DNA of 64,000 bases, taken from positions 219,599-283,598 of the forward strand of contig JAYFQX010000001.1 in the NCBI GenBank assembly GCA_034926635.1, written 5' to 3'. How positions within the stretch are numbered: the stretch's first letter is position 1; the number at the start of each line of letters is the position of its first letter. Under the pieces are notes generated by a model that was not told where the DNA came from, ran no database searches, and saw nothing but the letters and a program-made list of their open reading frames with translations. This DNA is from Christensenella sp034926635. Lineage in GTDB: Bacteria; Bacillota; Clostridia; Christensenellales; Christensenellaceae. This document shows positions 17,435 through 25,755 of this stretch, piece by piece. The position numbers and the translations under genes are program-made.

Positions 17435-18892
17435 TTAGATAATCGCAAGTACAATGAAGTTTAGTACAAACAATATCGTAGATACCACCAAAATCGGATG
17501 TAATTCTTTTGCTTTGCCGCGTACGATCTTCACGATGCAGTAGAACAAGAAACCTGCCGCGATACCATAGGAGATGCTGTAGCACAATGCCATAAAAATA
17601 CCGGCAAAGAATGCAGGAACAGCCTCTTCGAAATCGCCCCATTTGATTTCCTTAAATGCCGACATCATCATGATACCAACGGCGATCAAGGCAGGAGCCG
17701 TTGCTTCCGCAGGCACAATACCCATAACAGGTGCAAGGAACATACAAGCAAGCAGTGCAATTGCCGTTACAAGACTCGTAAGCCCTGTACGTCCTCCTGC
17801 CGCAATACCGGCGGAGCTTTCAACATACGTTGTTGTGTTGGAAGTACCGACAACAGCGCCGATGGAAGTCGCAATTGCGTCCGCGAACAACGCTTTATCC
17901 AATTTGGATTTAAACCCTCTGCTCGTTTCCATTGCTTTCATATCGTCTTTGCTGAAGATACCACTGCGGCGACCGGTTCCGATAAACGTACCAATCGTGT
18001 CAAAGGTATCAGATATACTGAATGCAAAGATCGTCATAATTACCAGTAATATCTTTGATGGATCCGCAAACAGCGTTTGCATCCCCTCCGGGCCAAAGGC
18101 CGCTCCAAATGTGGTCCCAAGGTCTTGGAAAGAAGCGCCCAGGCTATCCGCTGTCAGGTTAATTGTGGAAAGGTCTACCACGCCCATCGGGATCGCCAGA
18201 AGCGTCGTCGCCGCAATACCGATCAAAATCGCGCCACGGACCTTTGCAACCAACAAAATGATGGTCAAAATAATGCCGATTAATACGAGGATCAGCGCCG
18301 GCGTATTAAATGTTGCCAGGGAAGGAACCGCACCGCCGCTCGATACAATGCTTGTAACGCCGGAATAAGTAGCGTCTGCCGCAAACGGCGCACCGTTCAC
18401 AGTCATAATGGTGCCGGGATCGGATGTGAAGTTGATCAGATTTGCGTTTTTGATACCAATATATGCTACAAAGATACCAATACCACCGCCGATCGCATTT
18501 TGCAATGATTCCGGAATAGATTTAATGATTGCTTTCCGCAGCTTTGTAACCGTAATCAAGATGTTTACAATACCGCAAATGAATACCATTGCCAATGCCT
18601 GTTGCCAAGTGAATCCCAGTGCGAAGCATACCGTATAAGTGAAGAATGCATTTAACCCCATTCCCGGCGCCTGCGCATATGGAACATTGGCAAAAAGTGC
18701 CATAACGAGCGTGCCAACCGCAGCCGCAATAATCGTTGCGAGAAAAACTGCCTGCGTAGGCATACCTGTTGCTGAAAGGATACTCGGGTTTACAAAAATA
18801 ATGTATGACATTGCAAAAAACGTTGTGAGTCCTGCTATAATCTCTGTCGATACATTTGTCCCGTTCTCCTTCAATTTGAAGAACTTTTCCAT
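17435..18892 (-). CDS. AzgA-type purine (adenine/guanine/hypoxanthine) permease, NCS2 family
   Basis: A 485-residue polytopic membrane protein starting 'MEKFFKLKENGTNVSTEI'. Signatures of the AzgA/PbuG branch are visible: 'TTFFAMSYIIFVNPSIL', 'PGMGLNAFFTYTVCFALG' and 'GTSNTTTYVESSAGIAAGG'. Known members are proton symporters for purine bases. The frame continues 60 codons upstream, but the ATG at 18892 has GGGAGG six bases before it and fits the family start. Its place upstream of purE ties salvage uptake to de novo synthesis. A promoter and two palindromes lie upstream. Confidence 0.92.
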   Translation of the reverse strand: MEKFFKLKENGTNVSTEIIAGLTTFFAMSYIIFVNPSILSATGMPTQAVFLATIIAAAVGTLVMALFANVPYAQAPGMGLNAFFTYTVCFALGFTWQQALAMVFICGIVNILITVTKLRKAIIKSIPESLQNAIGGGIGIFVAYIGIKNANLINFTSDPGTIMTVNGAPFAADATYSGVTSIVSSGGAVPSLATFNTPALILVLIGIILTIILLVAKVRGAILIGIAATTLLAIPMGVVDLSTINLTADSLGASFQDLGTTFGAAFGPEGMQTLFADPSKILLVIMTIFAFSISDTFDTIGTFIGTGRRSGIFSKDDMKAMETSRGFKSKLDKALFADAIATSIGAVVGTSNTTTYVESSAGIAAGGRTGLTSLVTAIALLACMFLAPVMGIVPAEATAPALIAVGIMMMSAFKEIKWGDFEEAVPAFFAGIFMALCYSISYGIAAGFLFYCIVKIVRGKAKELHPILVVSTILFVLNFIVLAII

Positions 18893-18917
18893 ATGATACC
18901 TCCCGAAAAAAAATATA

Positions 18918-18969
18918 TAAACCATTTGGTTTACATTATTATCATACCGAAAATAATAACTTTTCGCAA
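18918..18969 (-). promoter_or_regulatory. Promoter of the purine permease with palindrome at the transcription start
   Basis: On the minus strand TTGCGA (18969-18964), a 17-base spacer, then TATGAT (18946-18941). Eight bases downstream lies the palindrome TAAACCATTTGGTTTA (18918-18933), placed where a repressor would block initiation. The cognate regulator is unknown. Confidence 0.6.
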
Positions 18970-19001
18970 TATTAATCCGATAATTAATACCATTTTCTAT
19001 T

Positions 19002-19029
19002 TTATAGTTCGTATATATCCGAACTATAA
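19002..19029. promoter_or_regulatory. 28-base near-perfect palindrome upstream of the purine permease
   Basis: Arms TTATAGTTCG and CGAACTATAA are symmetrical over 28 bases with a single mismatched pair. The CGAAC/GTTCG cores recall PurR boxes of Firmicutes, but the spacing differs, so the PurR assignment is only a suggestion. It sits about 33 bases upstream of the -35 element. Confidence 0.45.
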
Positions 19030-19279
19030 TTCGAGCATGTAAGATAATAAGCGAAAAAAACGCTTGAATCAAGCATTTTATAAAAAAGCTATTATTCTAA
19101 TGATATTTCTATGACACTATTATTTTAATCAATTTATGTCTTTTTCCTGGATTGCTTGCATGAAAGAAAAAAGAATGGTTTAATTATAACTATATTTAAA
19201 AGCTCTTGGTTCCAATTTCTTTCATATGGGTATGTTCTTTTCCCTAGGCGCTTCCCCACTTTACTACAGGAGAAATGAT

Positions 19280-20821
19280 ATGCTTCAAGAGATGTGGACG
19301 CTATTTACCGAGCGGCAAGATTTTTTTCTTACATTATTATGGGAACATTTAGCAATTTCTCTGACCGCTATCCTGATCGCTATTCTTTTTGGCGGGTTGG
19401 TCGGGATCTTGATCAGCGAATACCAAAAATCGGCAAAACCGGCTTTAGGCGTTATTAACTTCCTTTATACTATCCCTTCGATTTCTATGCTTGGTTTTCT
19501 CATTCCATTTTCAGGCATTGGCGATGCGACGGCAATCATCGCGCTTACCGTCTACGCGCTTCTCCCTATGGTACGCAGTACACATACCGGCATTTCTAAT
19601 ATTGATGAAAATATTTTGGAAGCATCAAAGGGTATGGGCAGCACACGCCTGCAAACATTATTTAAAATCAAGATCCCGCTTGCGATGCCCGTCATTATGT
19701 CCGGCATCCGCAACATGGTTGTCATGACGATCGCTCTTACCGGTATTGCGTCTTTCATTGGCGCAGGCGGTCTTGGTGTTGCGATTTACCGCGGCATTAC
19801 CACCAATAATATGGCCATGACCATGGACGGCAGCCTGCTTATTGCAGCGCTTGCATTGATCATGGATTTTTTGCTTGGGCTTGCAGAAAAACGAATGAAG
19901 CTCCGCACAGTAAAAGCACGTAAAACCAACCGTATCCTATTGTTTGTCGTTCTGGCAGTATGTGTCGGAATCGTCGGCGGATCATTGATCGGCTCTGTAC
20001 AGAACCAAAACACGATACAGGTTGCCACCAAACCCATGACCGAACAATATGTTCTCGGCGAAATGCTTGATATCTTAATTGAACAGGATACAGATCTCAA
20101 TGTAGAATTAACACAGGGCGTCGGGGGTGGTACGTCAAACATCCAACCCGGCATGGAAACCGGTGAATTTGATTTATATCCCGAATATACCGGTACCGGG
20201 TGGAATATGGTTTTGAAAAACGATACGCTTTATACAGAAGATCAGTTTGATACCCTACAATCCGAATATAACGAAAAATTTGGGATGGAATGGCTTGGAA
20301 TGTATGGTTTCAACAATACTTTTGGTGTTGCGGTGCGGCGTGATGTTGCCGAGGAGTACGGCCTCCAAACTTATTCAGACCTTGCGCCGGTCGCAGGAAA
20401 CCTGACTTTTGGTTCGGAATATGATTTTTATGAACGCGAGGATGGTTACAACGCCCTATGCGACACCTACGGACTGCATTTTAAGGAAACGGTAGACCTT
20501 GATATCGGGCTGAAATACCAAGCGATTAACCAAGGCAAAATCGATGTGATGAATATCTTTACGACCGATGGGCAGTTAAGTGCTGCGGATGTGGTTGTGC
20601 TAACAGATGACCTGCATTTTTATCCTTCTTATTTATGCGGAAACGTCGTGCGGGGTAGTACGCTCAAAGAGCATCCCGAACTAAATGCCGTTTTAAAAAA
20701 GTTGGACGGTGTGCTTTCTGATGAGCAAATGGCGCAGATAAATTATCAGGTGGAAACCGAAGGAAAAGAACCCCGCGCAATGGCAGAAGAAATTCTCAGG
20801 AACGCCGGGCTTTTAAAGTGA
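19280..20821 (+). CDS. Betaine/choline/ergothioneine-type ABC transporter, fused permease and substrate-binding protein
   Basis: 513 residues. The N-terminal about 210 form an OpuCB/ProW-like permease with five or so membrane helices and the EAA-type loop 'EASKGMGSTRLQTLFKIKIPLAMP'. One more helix ('ILLFVVLAVCVGIVGGSLI') leads to a C-terminal binding domain of the OpuAC/ProX type ('TKPMTEQYVLGEMLDILIEQ', 'GEFDLYPEYTGTGWNMVL'). ATG 19280 follows CAGGAGAAATGAT, and an upstream in-frame start lacks one. With the next gene it forms a complete importer. Such fusions are known for osmolyte/choline uptake and for the ergothioneine transporter EgtUV; the substrate is not decided here. Confidence 0.88.
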   Translation: MLQEMWTLFTERQDFFLTLLWEHLAISLTAILIAILFGGLVGILISEYQKSAKPALGVINFLYTIPSISMLGFLIPFSGIGDATAIIALTVYALLPMVRSTHTGISNIDENILEASKGMGSTRLQTLFKIKIPLAMPVIMSGIRNMVVMTIALTGIASFIGAGGLGVAIYRGITTNNMAMTMDGSLLIAALALIMDFLLGLAEKRMKLRTVKARKTNRILLFVVLAVCVGIVGGSLIGSVQNQNTIQVATKPMTEQYVLGEMLDILIEQDTDLNVELTQGVGGGTSNIQPGMETGEFDLYPEYTGTGWNMVLKNDTLYTEDQFDTLQSEYNEKFGMEWLGMYGFNNTFGVAVRRDVAEEYGLQTYSDLAPVAGNLTFGSEYDFYEREDGYNALCDTYGLHFKETVDLDIGLKYQAINQGKIDVMNIFTTDGQLSAADVVVLTDDLHFYPSYLCGNVVRGSTLKEHPELNAVLKKLDGVLSDEQMAQINYQVETEGKEPRAMAEEILRNAGLLK

Positions 20822-20830
20822 GGAAACCTT

Positions 20831-21655
20831 ATGAGAACAACGGCAATTGAATTTCGTAATATTACAAAAATATACAATACAGATCCTGTCATCGACTGCT
20901 TGAATCTCAAAATCCACAGCGGCGAATTTGTGACGATTATCGGCGCATCCGGCTGTGGAAAAACAACGCTGCTAAAAATGGCAAACGGCTTAATCCAGCC
21001 TACCAGCGGCGATATTTTTGTTGACGAAGAAAATATCCGAGATAAAAATATGATTCAGCTTCGCAGGAATATCGGGTATGCCATACAGGGCAGCGTATTG
21101 TTTCCGCATATGACGGTCGAACAGAATATTTCTTATGTGCCCAATTTACTGAATAAAAAAAATAAGCAAAAAACTGTTTTTGCTGTTAATAAATGGATGC
21201 AGATCGTCGGACTTGATGACAGCCTCAGGGAACGATTTCCTTCGGAGCTCTCCGGCGGACAGCAGCAACGCGTCGGTATTGCACGAGCTCTTGCAGCATC
21301 GCCGGATATTTTATTGATGGATGAGCCTTTCGGTGCGGTTGACGGCATCACTCGCGGTCAGCTCCAGGCAGAACTGCGCAGGATTTATGACCAAACCGGC
21401 ATTACCATTTTATTCGTAACACACGATATTGCCGAAGCGCTGTGCCTTGGAACCAAAGTTTTGGTGATGGATCACGGAACCATAGAGCAATATGATTCTC
21501 CTCAGTCTATTTTATACTCGCCCGCAACCCCTTTTGTGCAAAAACTGGTGGAAAAAGAACGCAGAATGTGCCGCCTTCCGGAAGAAAATCTTGGCAAATG
21601 CAAATTTAGCAGCGCACATCCCCAAAAAAGCAATCCGGGAGAACACTGTTTTTAA
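20831..21655 (+). CDS. ABC transporter ATP-binding protein, OpuCA/EgtV type
   Basis: 274-residue ATPase partner of the fused permease, nine bases downstream. Walker A 'GASGCGKTTLL', Q-loop region 'NIGYAIQGSVLFPHMTVEQN', signature 'LSGGQQQRVGIARAL', Walker B 'ILLMDEPFGAVD' and the switch His 'VTHD' are intact. OpuCA/ProV proteins often carry C-terminal CBS domains that sense ionic strength. Here only about 40 residues follow, so there is no CBS pair, which argues against simple osmosensing. A plus-strand terminator-like hairpin lies at 21956. Confidence 0.9.
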   Translation: MRTTAIEFRNITKIYNTDPVIDCLNLKIHSGEFVTIIGASGCGKTTLLKMANGLIQPTSGDIFVDEENIRDKNMIQLRRNIGYAIQGSVLFPHMTVEQNISYVPNLLNKKNKQKTVFAVNKWMQIVGLDDSLRERFPSELSGGQQQRVGIARALAASPDILLMDEPFGAVDGITRGQLQAELRRIYDQTGITILFVTHDIAEALCLGTKVLVMDHGTIEQYDSPQSILYSPATPFVQKLVEKERRMCRLPEENLGKCKFSSAHPQKSNPGEHCF

Positions 21656-21695
21656 GCTGTTCGGGCAGCAAAGCTATGCATCAGTCCCATATTTT

Positions 21696-21932
21696 TCAAG
21701 TTTGAATGATTTCCATCGCCTCATTTTTTTGTGGTTTCGTAAGAGGTTGCCCTGCGGAATTCTTCACAACAGGATCTGCCCCGGTTGACAGGAGGTACTT
21801 GACATTTTCCCGCCGGCCAAACTGCACCGCCAAGATCAACGGATTTCGGCAACTTTTTCCAGAAGTTTTTCCCGTAAATTCCCTTTGCCAAATTCCCCCA
21901 CGTTTTCTATCGCAATTTGCAATGACGCCCAA
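21696..21932 (-). pseudogene. Ankyrin-repeat protein remnant
   Basis: The frame contains one ankyrin repeat, 'NPLILAVQFGRRENVKYLLSTGADP', followed by 'VKNSAGQPLTKPQKNEAMEIIQ', the usual end of such proteins. The residues before it (basic, low complexity) are not ankyrin-like, while a second minus frame just upstream reads like a continuation (GEFGKGNLREKLLEKVAEIR), so a frameshift is likely. No good ribosome binding site is seen. It is probably a decayed 3' end; a short functional protein cannot be ruled out. Confidence 0.45.
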
Positions 21933-21955
21933 ATATTCAGAAATTTTCTACGCGC

Positions 21956-21999
21956 AATATGGCTTTTTGCATATAAAAATAGCCATATTTTTTATAGTA
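21956..21999 (+). terminator. Possible terminator for the ABC transporter operon
   Basis: Stem ATATGGCT / AGCCATAT with internal complementary TTTTTG/AAAAAT stretches, followed by a T-run on the plus strand. It is about 300 bases past the ATPase stop, with no other plus-strand gene between. Confidence 0.5.
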
Positions 22000-22142
22000 C
22001 CCTGGCAATCGAAGATTTTTTAAAACTTATCCGACAGATATGCAACGATCCATGGTCACAGAACCATCATTACCGCGCTAATTCCCAAACATCTGGTTTA
22101 AGATATAATGCATTTCAGTTCACAAAAATTCCGGTACATTGC

Positions 22143-23027
22143 TCATCGTGTTTTTCTCGCGGATTTTTTGATTTGCTCATGATAAAAATAATTGACCACG
22201 ACAGGTCGCGCGTCAAACGATCTCACCATGCTATCGTCATTTGTTGCATAGTCTAGTCCGATTTCATCAGCATAAGTTTGCAGCTCCGCATCAAGAAACC
22301 GCCAATAACTGCGGTTATTTTGACTGTAAATTTCTTGGTACAATGGCACAAGGTTCGGTCGTTTTTGCTGAATATATTCCATGATAACCGACTTATAACT
22401 GCCTCTCAAATTGAGATTTTCCAGCCAAATCAAATTGCACTGATCCTTCACGCGGTATATGATCTCCCTCACTTCCGTAATACCCGGAAAAATGGGTGAA
22501 ATAAAACAGGTTGTACGTATACCCGCCGCATGAAAGGCTTTCATCGCCGCAAGCCTTTTCTCGATAGAAACCGCCTCGTCCATGTCTGCTCGAAATTCTT
22601 CATCCAGCGTATTGATCGACCACGATACGCGCACATTCGGAAATGTTTTGATCAGTTCCAAGTCCCGCAAGACTAAATCAGACTTAGTCGCAATGCTGAT
22701 TTTCGCGCCGCTGCCTTGTAGTTGTGTGAGCAACGCCCTTGTACGTCCATAAACTTCTTCATACGGATTATACGGGTCGGTGACAGAACCGATAAACACA
22801 TCTTTTCCGGCGTATTTCTCCGGATGCTTGATGTCCGGCCAAACCTTTATATCCAAAAAACTCCCCCAAGGCTCTGCATGACCTGTAAATCGCTTCATAA
22901 AACTGGCATAACAATATTTACAGGCGTGAGGACAGCCGACATACGGGTTTGCGGAATATTCCCCCACCGGCAGGTTAGATTTAAAAATAATATTCTTCGT
23001 TTCTATTGTTTTGATCATCGCATCCAT
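22143..23027 (-). CDS. Spore photoproduct lyase-like radical SAM protein
   Basis: 294 residues from the ATG at 23027, which has GGAG at nine bases. Radical SAM cluster motif 'CPHACKYCYA' lies near residue 35, inside 'YSANPYVGCPHACKYCYASF', the form shared by SplB-related Rv2578c-like proteins. Further blocks are 'GSVTDPYNPYE', 'SIATKSDLVLRDLELI', 'VSWSINTLDEEF' and 'ISPIFPGITE'. The overall class (radical SAM, SPL-like) is clear. It lacks the N-terminal part of true SplB and its substrate is unknown. It stands alone between decayed sequences. Confidence 0.82.
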   Translation of the reverse strand: MDAMIKTIETKNIIFKSNLPVGEYSANPYVGCPHACKYCYASFMKRFTGHAEPWGSFLDIKVWPDIKHPEKYAGKDVFIGSVTDPYNPYEEVYGRTRALLTQLQGSGAKISIATKSDLVLRDLELIKTFPNVRVSWSINTLDEEFRADMDEAVSIEKRLAAMKAFHAAGIRTTCFISPIFPGITEVREIIYRVKDQCNLIWLENLNLRGSYKSVIMEYIQQKRPNLVPLYQEIYSQNNRSYWRFLDAELQTYADEIGLDYATNDDSMVRSFDARPVVVNYFYHEQIKKSARKTR

Positions 23028-23457
23028 ATAAATTAACTCCATTTCAAAAAACTGTTCTTTCGTATTGTGCCGGATCCCCTGTTTGCCATTTTTCCGAACA
23101 ACCTATCATTATGTCACTATAAAAATGCAGATCGTGAATTTTAGACAATACCTTAATTTTATCATGTTGGCCGCTTTATTCAATGGATTCTTGACAAACG
23201 ATTTTAAATAAAAAATGCTTTTGAAAACCTGATCAATAAACCAGTTTCAAAGAAAATTTTATTAACTTTTTCTGAGCGGACAAAAACATAACCAAAAACG
23301 CGATCATAAAAGAATGAATTCATAATCATTTTCTATGATAAGACAGCAGAAATTATCTTGGAAAAGCTGCAGAAATTGTTTCCTTGATTTCATTGCGTAC
23401 ATCTGCATAGATGACGAGGATATCTTTCCAAATTTTTTAACTCATCAGCCCCAACAG
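23028..23457. other. Intergenic, no recognised feature
   Basis: 430 bases of A+T-rich sequence between the radical SAM gene and the small frame at 23458. No convincing gene, RNA or repeat was seen; short plus-strand frames here lack ribosome binding sites and recognisable motifs. It is probably decayed DNA on the outer edge of the islands. Confidence 0.4.
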
Positions 23458-23598
23458 TTAGTACTCGGGACTTTCATTATCACCAACGTTGATGCTCAGC
23501 ACTTCCTTTTCCCATTCAGTATGGCTTTCAAGGACAGCATGTTCGGCTAGTCTTCGTGTTACACTATTGTCACAAACAGAATAATGAGTTGCATCCAT
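23458..23598 (-). CDS. Small hypothetical protein of 46 residues
   Basis: ATG at 23598 to TAA at 23460-23458; the product begins MDATHYSVCDNSVTRRLAEH, continues with a charged helix-like 'LESHTEWEKEVLSI' and ends 'NESPEY'. Composition looks protein-like rather than random. Three stops in a row precede the ATG, so it cannot extend, and only a distant GGAG is present upstream. It is not recognised. It lies between an IS3 remnant and decayed DNA, so it could be a real small accessory gene or the tail of a lost one. Confidence 0.35.
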   Translation of the reverse strand: MDATHYSVCDNSVTRRLAEHAVLESHTEWEKEVLSINVGDNESPEY

Positions 23599-23637
23599 GC
23601 AGCTGTCTTATTATCATACTCCACTGGCAATCGGTAG

Positions 23638-23815
23638 ATCGTGCAACAACTGATAAAGGAACTCGAACTTGTCTGCCGAGTTCGGATGAAGAACTATCGG
23701 TTCTACAAGGTCAAAGCTAAAGGGCTTGCCGCCAGTAGTTCACAGACAGCAAGCCCTCTCGGCTGCTTAAACAATTATTAACTTGAATATTTATCTAACT
23801 TTTGGGGTCAGTTCA
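23638..23815 (+). mobile_element. IS3-family element remnant (3' end of transposase and right terminal repeat)
   Basis: Plus-strand frame one reads VQQLIKELELVCRVRMKNYR, typical of the N-terminal region of IS3/IS150 OrfB. It then joins in another frame, at 23720, to KGLPPVVHRQQALSAA and a stop at 23770, the typical OrfB C-terminus. The catalytic DDE core between them is missing, so an internal deletion removed most of the gene. The right end finishes at 'GGGGTCAGTTCA' (about 23815), whose complement TGAACTGACCCC is a common IS3/IS150 terminal sequence. It cannot encode an active transposase. Confidence 0.75.
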
Positions 23816-23842
23816 TCATGAGGCTTCCCACTATTTTTCCTT

Positions 23843-23853
23843 ATTTCCACTCG
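23843..23853. repeat. Left-most attachment-core copy (ATTTCCACTCG)
   Basis: Ten of 11 bases match the guaA core at 40281. The following 15 bases plus CTTAAACAATTTTGT mirror the sequence at 26671 with the same spacing, which makes a chance match unlikely. Confidence 0.6.
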
Positions 23854-23953
23854 CTCTTATACTCCATAGCTTAAACAATTTTGTATAGATGGTTTAGTTC
23901 ATGGTATTTCTATTATATCAGTTATCTATATATTTTAGGCTATCTGATTTTTT

Positions 23954-23971
23954 GTTGCCGGAATGTTGCCG
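23954..23971. repeat. Arm-type direct repeats of island A (GTTGCCG x2)
   Basis: GTTGCCG at 23954 and 23965, spaced 11 bases and 111 bases from the core. Island B has GTTATCAAA and GCTATCAAG at the equivalent place (113 bases, same 11-base spacing), so these are likely integrase arm-binding sites of different specificity. Confidence 0.5.
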
Positions 23972-23979
23972 AGAAAAGC

Positions 23980-24939
23980 TTACTCGACAATAGGTATTAA
24001 CGCTTTTGCATAATCTTTTCCGCCATTCAAAAGTTTTCGTTCTATTTCTTTGCTTCCGTCTTTTTTGGATGAATCAAACCAGCTCACATTTCTTTCAAAT
24101 ACACCCTTGGCTTGTCGCTCTGTAATAGACTCACCAAACTTATTTTTCAATAGAAATACCACATCATTTACGGAAAACCATTCGCCTTTCCCTTCACTAA
24201 CGATGATATATAGTGTCATCATCATTTTATCTTTTATACTCTTCATTGCTTTAACTTCGGGATATTTATCAAGATTCAACTCATCAATGTTAATATCTGA
24301 ATATACTGATTTTTCCTTTGGACGCAACTTCCGTGGCTTCGTTGCTGCCTTTTTCTCTTTGCCTTCCTTAGGCAGCATCTTATTGACAACTGCTTCACCA
24401 TCTATGGTTAAAACATACTCTTTAGGGTTCGCTCCTTTAACTGAAGGATTTTCCATAATCAATCCCTTTTTAACTAATTCACTAATTGACATACTCAGAT
24501 TGTTTGGCAAAGGTTTTTTGGCCTCAGCATAAAGCTCTTTCAGTGTTGTGGATGAAAAAGAACTAATACCATTTTTCTTTTCATTGAAAGAGACGGCACA
24601 TAGTATAAAATCATAGTGGGCATCTGCACCTTTTGTGTTTACAAAAGAGACAAGACTGGTTCGTGATAAATCAGCAATGGGAGTCATAGTAGGCATAATG
24701 TCTTCCATTGCTTTATCGCTTTCATCAGGCAAAAGCATAGCACGTTGTTCCGCCGCATCAACATATTGTGCAGGCGGAGCTACTCCACGAGTGCGTACGA
24801 TGGCTTCCACCGCTGATGGTAGGAGCGTATTCGTAAAGATGCTTCGTTCTCTTTCGACCAGATCAGCAGATCCCTCTGCTTCAAACTTAATTTCCCCAAT
24901 TTCAAATTTCACACGAATTTCTGCATTTTTGTCACTCAT
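23980..24939 (-). CDS. Hypothetical protein, second gene of island A cargo operon
   Basis: 319 residues, not recognised. The N-terminus holds a compact 'VKFEIGEIKFEAEGSADLVE' followed by 'RERSIFTNTLLPSAVEAIV', a pattern that recurs in uncharacterised accessory-gene proteins. The middle ('YDFILCAVSFNEKKNGISSF', 'LPNNLSMSISELVKKGLI') and the C-terminal 100 residues look like two winged-helix-type segments separated by a Lys-rich linker (about 195-215). No catalytic motif or membrane segment is seen. It overlaps the previous gene by four bases (ATGA), so the two are coupled. A role in island-encoded defence or regulation is only inferred from context. Confidence 0.7.
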   Translation of the reverse strand: MSDKNAEIRVKFEIGEIKFEAEGSADLVERERSIFTNTLLPSAVEAIVRTRGVAPPAQYVDAAEQRAMLLPDESDKAMEDIMPTMTPIADLSRTSLVSFVNTKGADAHYDFILCAVSFNEKKNGISSFSSTTLKELYAEAKKPLPNNLSMSISELVKKGLIMENPSVKGANPKEYVLTIDGEAVVNKMLPKEGKEKKAATKPRKLRPKEKSVYSDINIDELNLDKYPEVKAMKSIKDKMMMTLYIIVSEGKGEWFSVNDVVFLLKNKFGESITERQAKGVFERNVSWFDSSKKDGSKEIERKLLNGGKDYAKALIPIVE

Positions 24940-25676
24940 ACTGTCAACCCCGCTTTATCATATAGTTCTTGGAGCATTACCCGATAGTTCAACTTAATAT
25001 CATCAATATCTTTTTTTCCAGCAGTGTACGTGATGTTGTGGGCCGAAAAATTTCCAACCATTCGAAAAGTGTCAAATTCATTTTTGATACGTGGTAAATT
25101 TAATATAGTGCTGTTCTTCGCATTTTTGACTATTCCATCAAGCATGATATATCCTACACCATTTGAATCTTTTATTTCATTATCGATACCCAAATGCTGA
25201 TAAGACAACACAAGTAAAACCTCAAATAAACGTCTCATCAAAACAGCACATGCATCATAGCAATTATTAGAATATGAATGATTTATTTGCGTAATTAATT
25301 TATCTAAATACTTGCGTTTTCCACAAAACTTAATTTCGTCGATAATTTCACTACTCGATTCAATCGTCTCCGTATCGTTCCAAAAATCTCTATGCTCTTT
25401 TTCAAGTTTTTGAAGAATTGCAGGTATAAATTCGTACTCATTTTTTGACCCTTTTATAGGCAATAACGTTTTATCTTTACCTTTTATAAGTTTTTCTTTA
25501 AGACGTGACGGGTTCGGTGCGCTATGACCGCACTGTTGAAACAAATCAATAATAACAGGTATAGTAAAACTACAAATGCCTGTTTCCTTATGGTGAAAGT
25601 AACATAGAAGCCTTGCCCGTTCAACTTCCACTAGACTATCCAAATTAGTGTATTCTATATAGTCAAGTATCTGCAT
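24936..25676 (-). CDS. Hypothetical protein with DUF4145/HEPN-like C-terminus, first gene of island A cargo operon
   Basis: 246 residues. The N-terminal half ('LCYFHHKETGICSFTIPVII') looks like a winged-helix or linker region. The C-terminal part has the block 'NNCYDACAVLMRRLFEVLLV' and the closing 'FDTFRMVGNFSAHN', the pattern of DUF4145-type helical domains, often grouped with HEPN-like proteins. No RxxxxH ribonuclease motif was identified, so nuclease activity is not claimed. It starts 80 bases downstream of a strong promoter whose core recurs in island B and is coupled to the downstream gene. The A+T-rich base composition differs from the chromosomal flanks. Confidence 0.7.
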   Translation of the reverse strand: MQILDYIEYTNLDSLVEVERARLLCYFHHKETGICSFTIPVIIDLFQQCGHSAPNPSRLKEKLIKGKDKTLLPIKGSKNEYEFIPAILQKLEKEHRDFWNDTETIESSSEIIDEIKFCGKRKYLDKLITQINHSYSNNCYDACAVLMRRLFEVLLVLSYQHLGIDNEIKDSNGVGYIMLDGIVKNAKNSTILNLPRIKNEFDTFRMVGNFSAHNITYTAGKKDIDDIKLNYRVMLQELYDKAGLTV

Positions 25677-25755
25677 AATAACATCCTTAGCCTCAGTATG
25701 ATATACCTAATTATGTACAATACTTAGATATGCCACCTTGAAAATATCTATATAC

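Larger units (their letters stand above)
18893..19279. other. Divergent intergenic region, permease to ABC transporter
   Basis: A 387-base, very A+T-rich gap between oppositely oriented genes. It holds the permease promoter and the two palindromes listed separately. For the plus-strand transporter there is a tentative promoter TTGCAT (19156-19161), a 17-base spacer, TTTAAT (19179-19184). No purine riboswitch core (GTTTCTACC-like) was found on either strand, and no other gene is seen. Confidence 0.5.

Noticed and set aside
18893..19072. N-terminal extension of the purine permease and a possible riboswitch in its leader
   Set aside because: The extension lacks a start signal and family similarity, and the core sequences of purine or PRPP/ppGpp riboswitches were not found.
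23335..23550. 71-codon plus-strand frame
   Set aside because: It is opposite the better-looking 46-residue minus frame, lacks a ribosome binding site and shows no motif.
24936..25676. HEPN ribonuclease toxin call for the DUF4145-like protein
   Set aside because: The RxxxxH catalytic motif was not identified, and there is no adjacent nucleotidyltransferase antitoxin.
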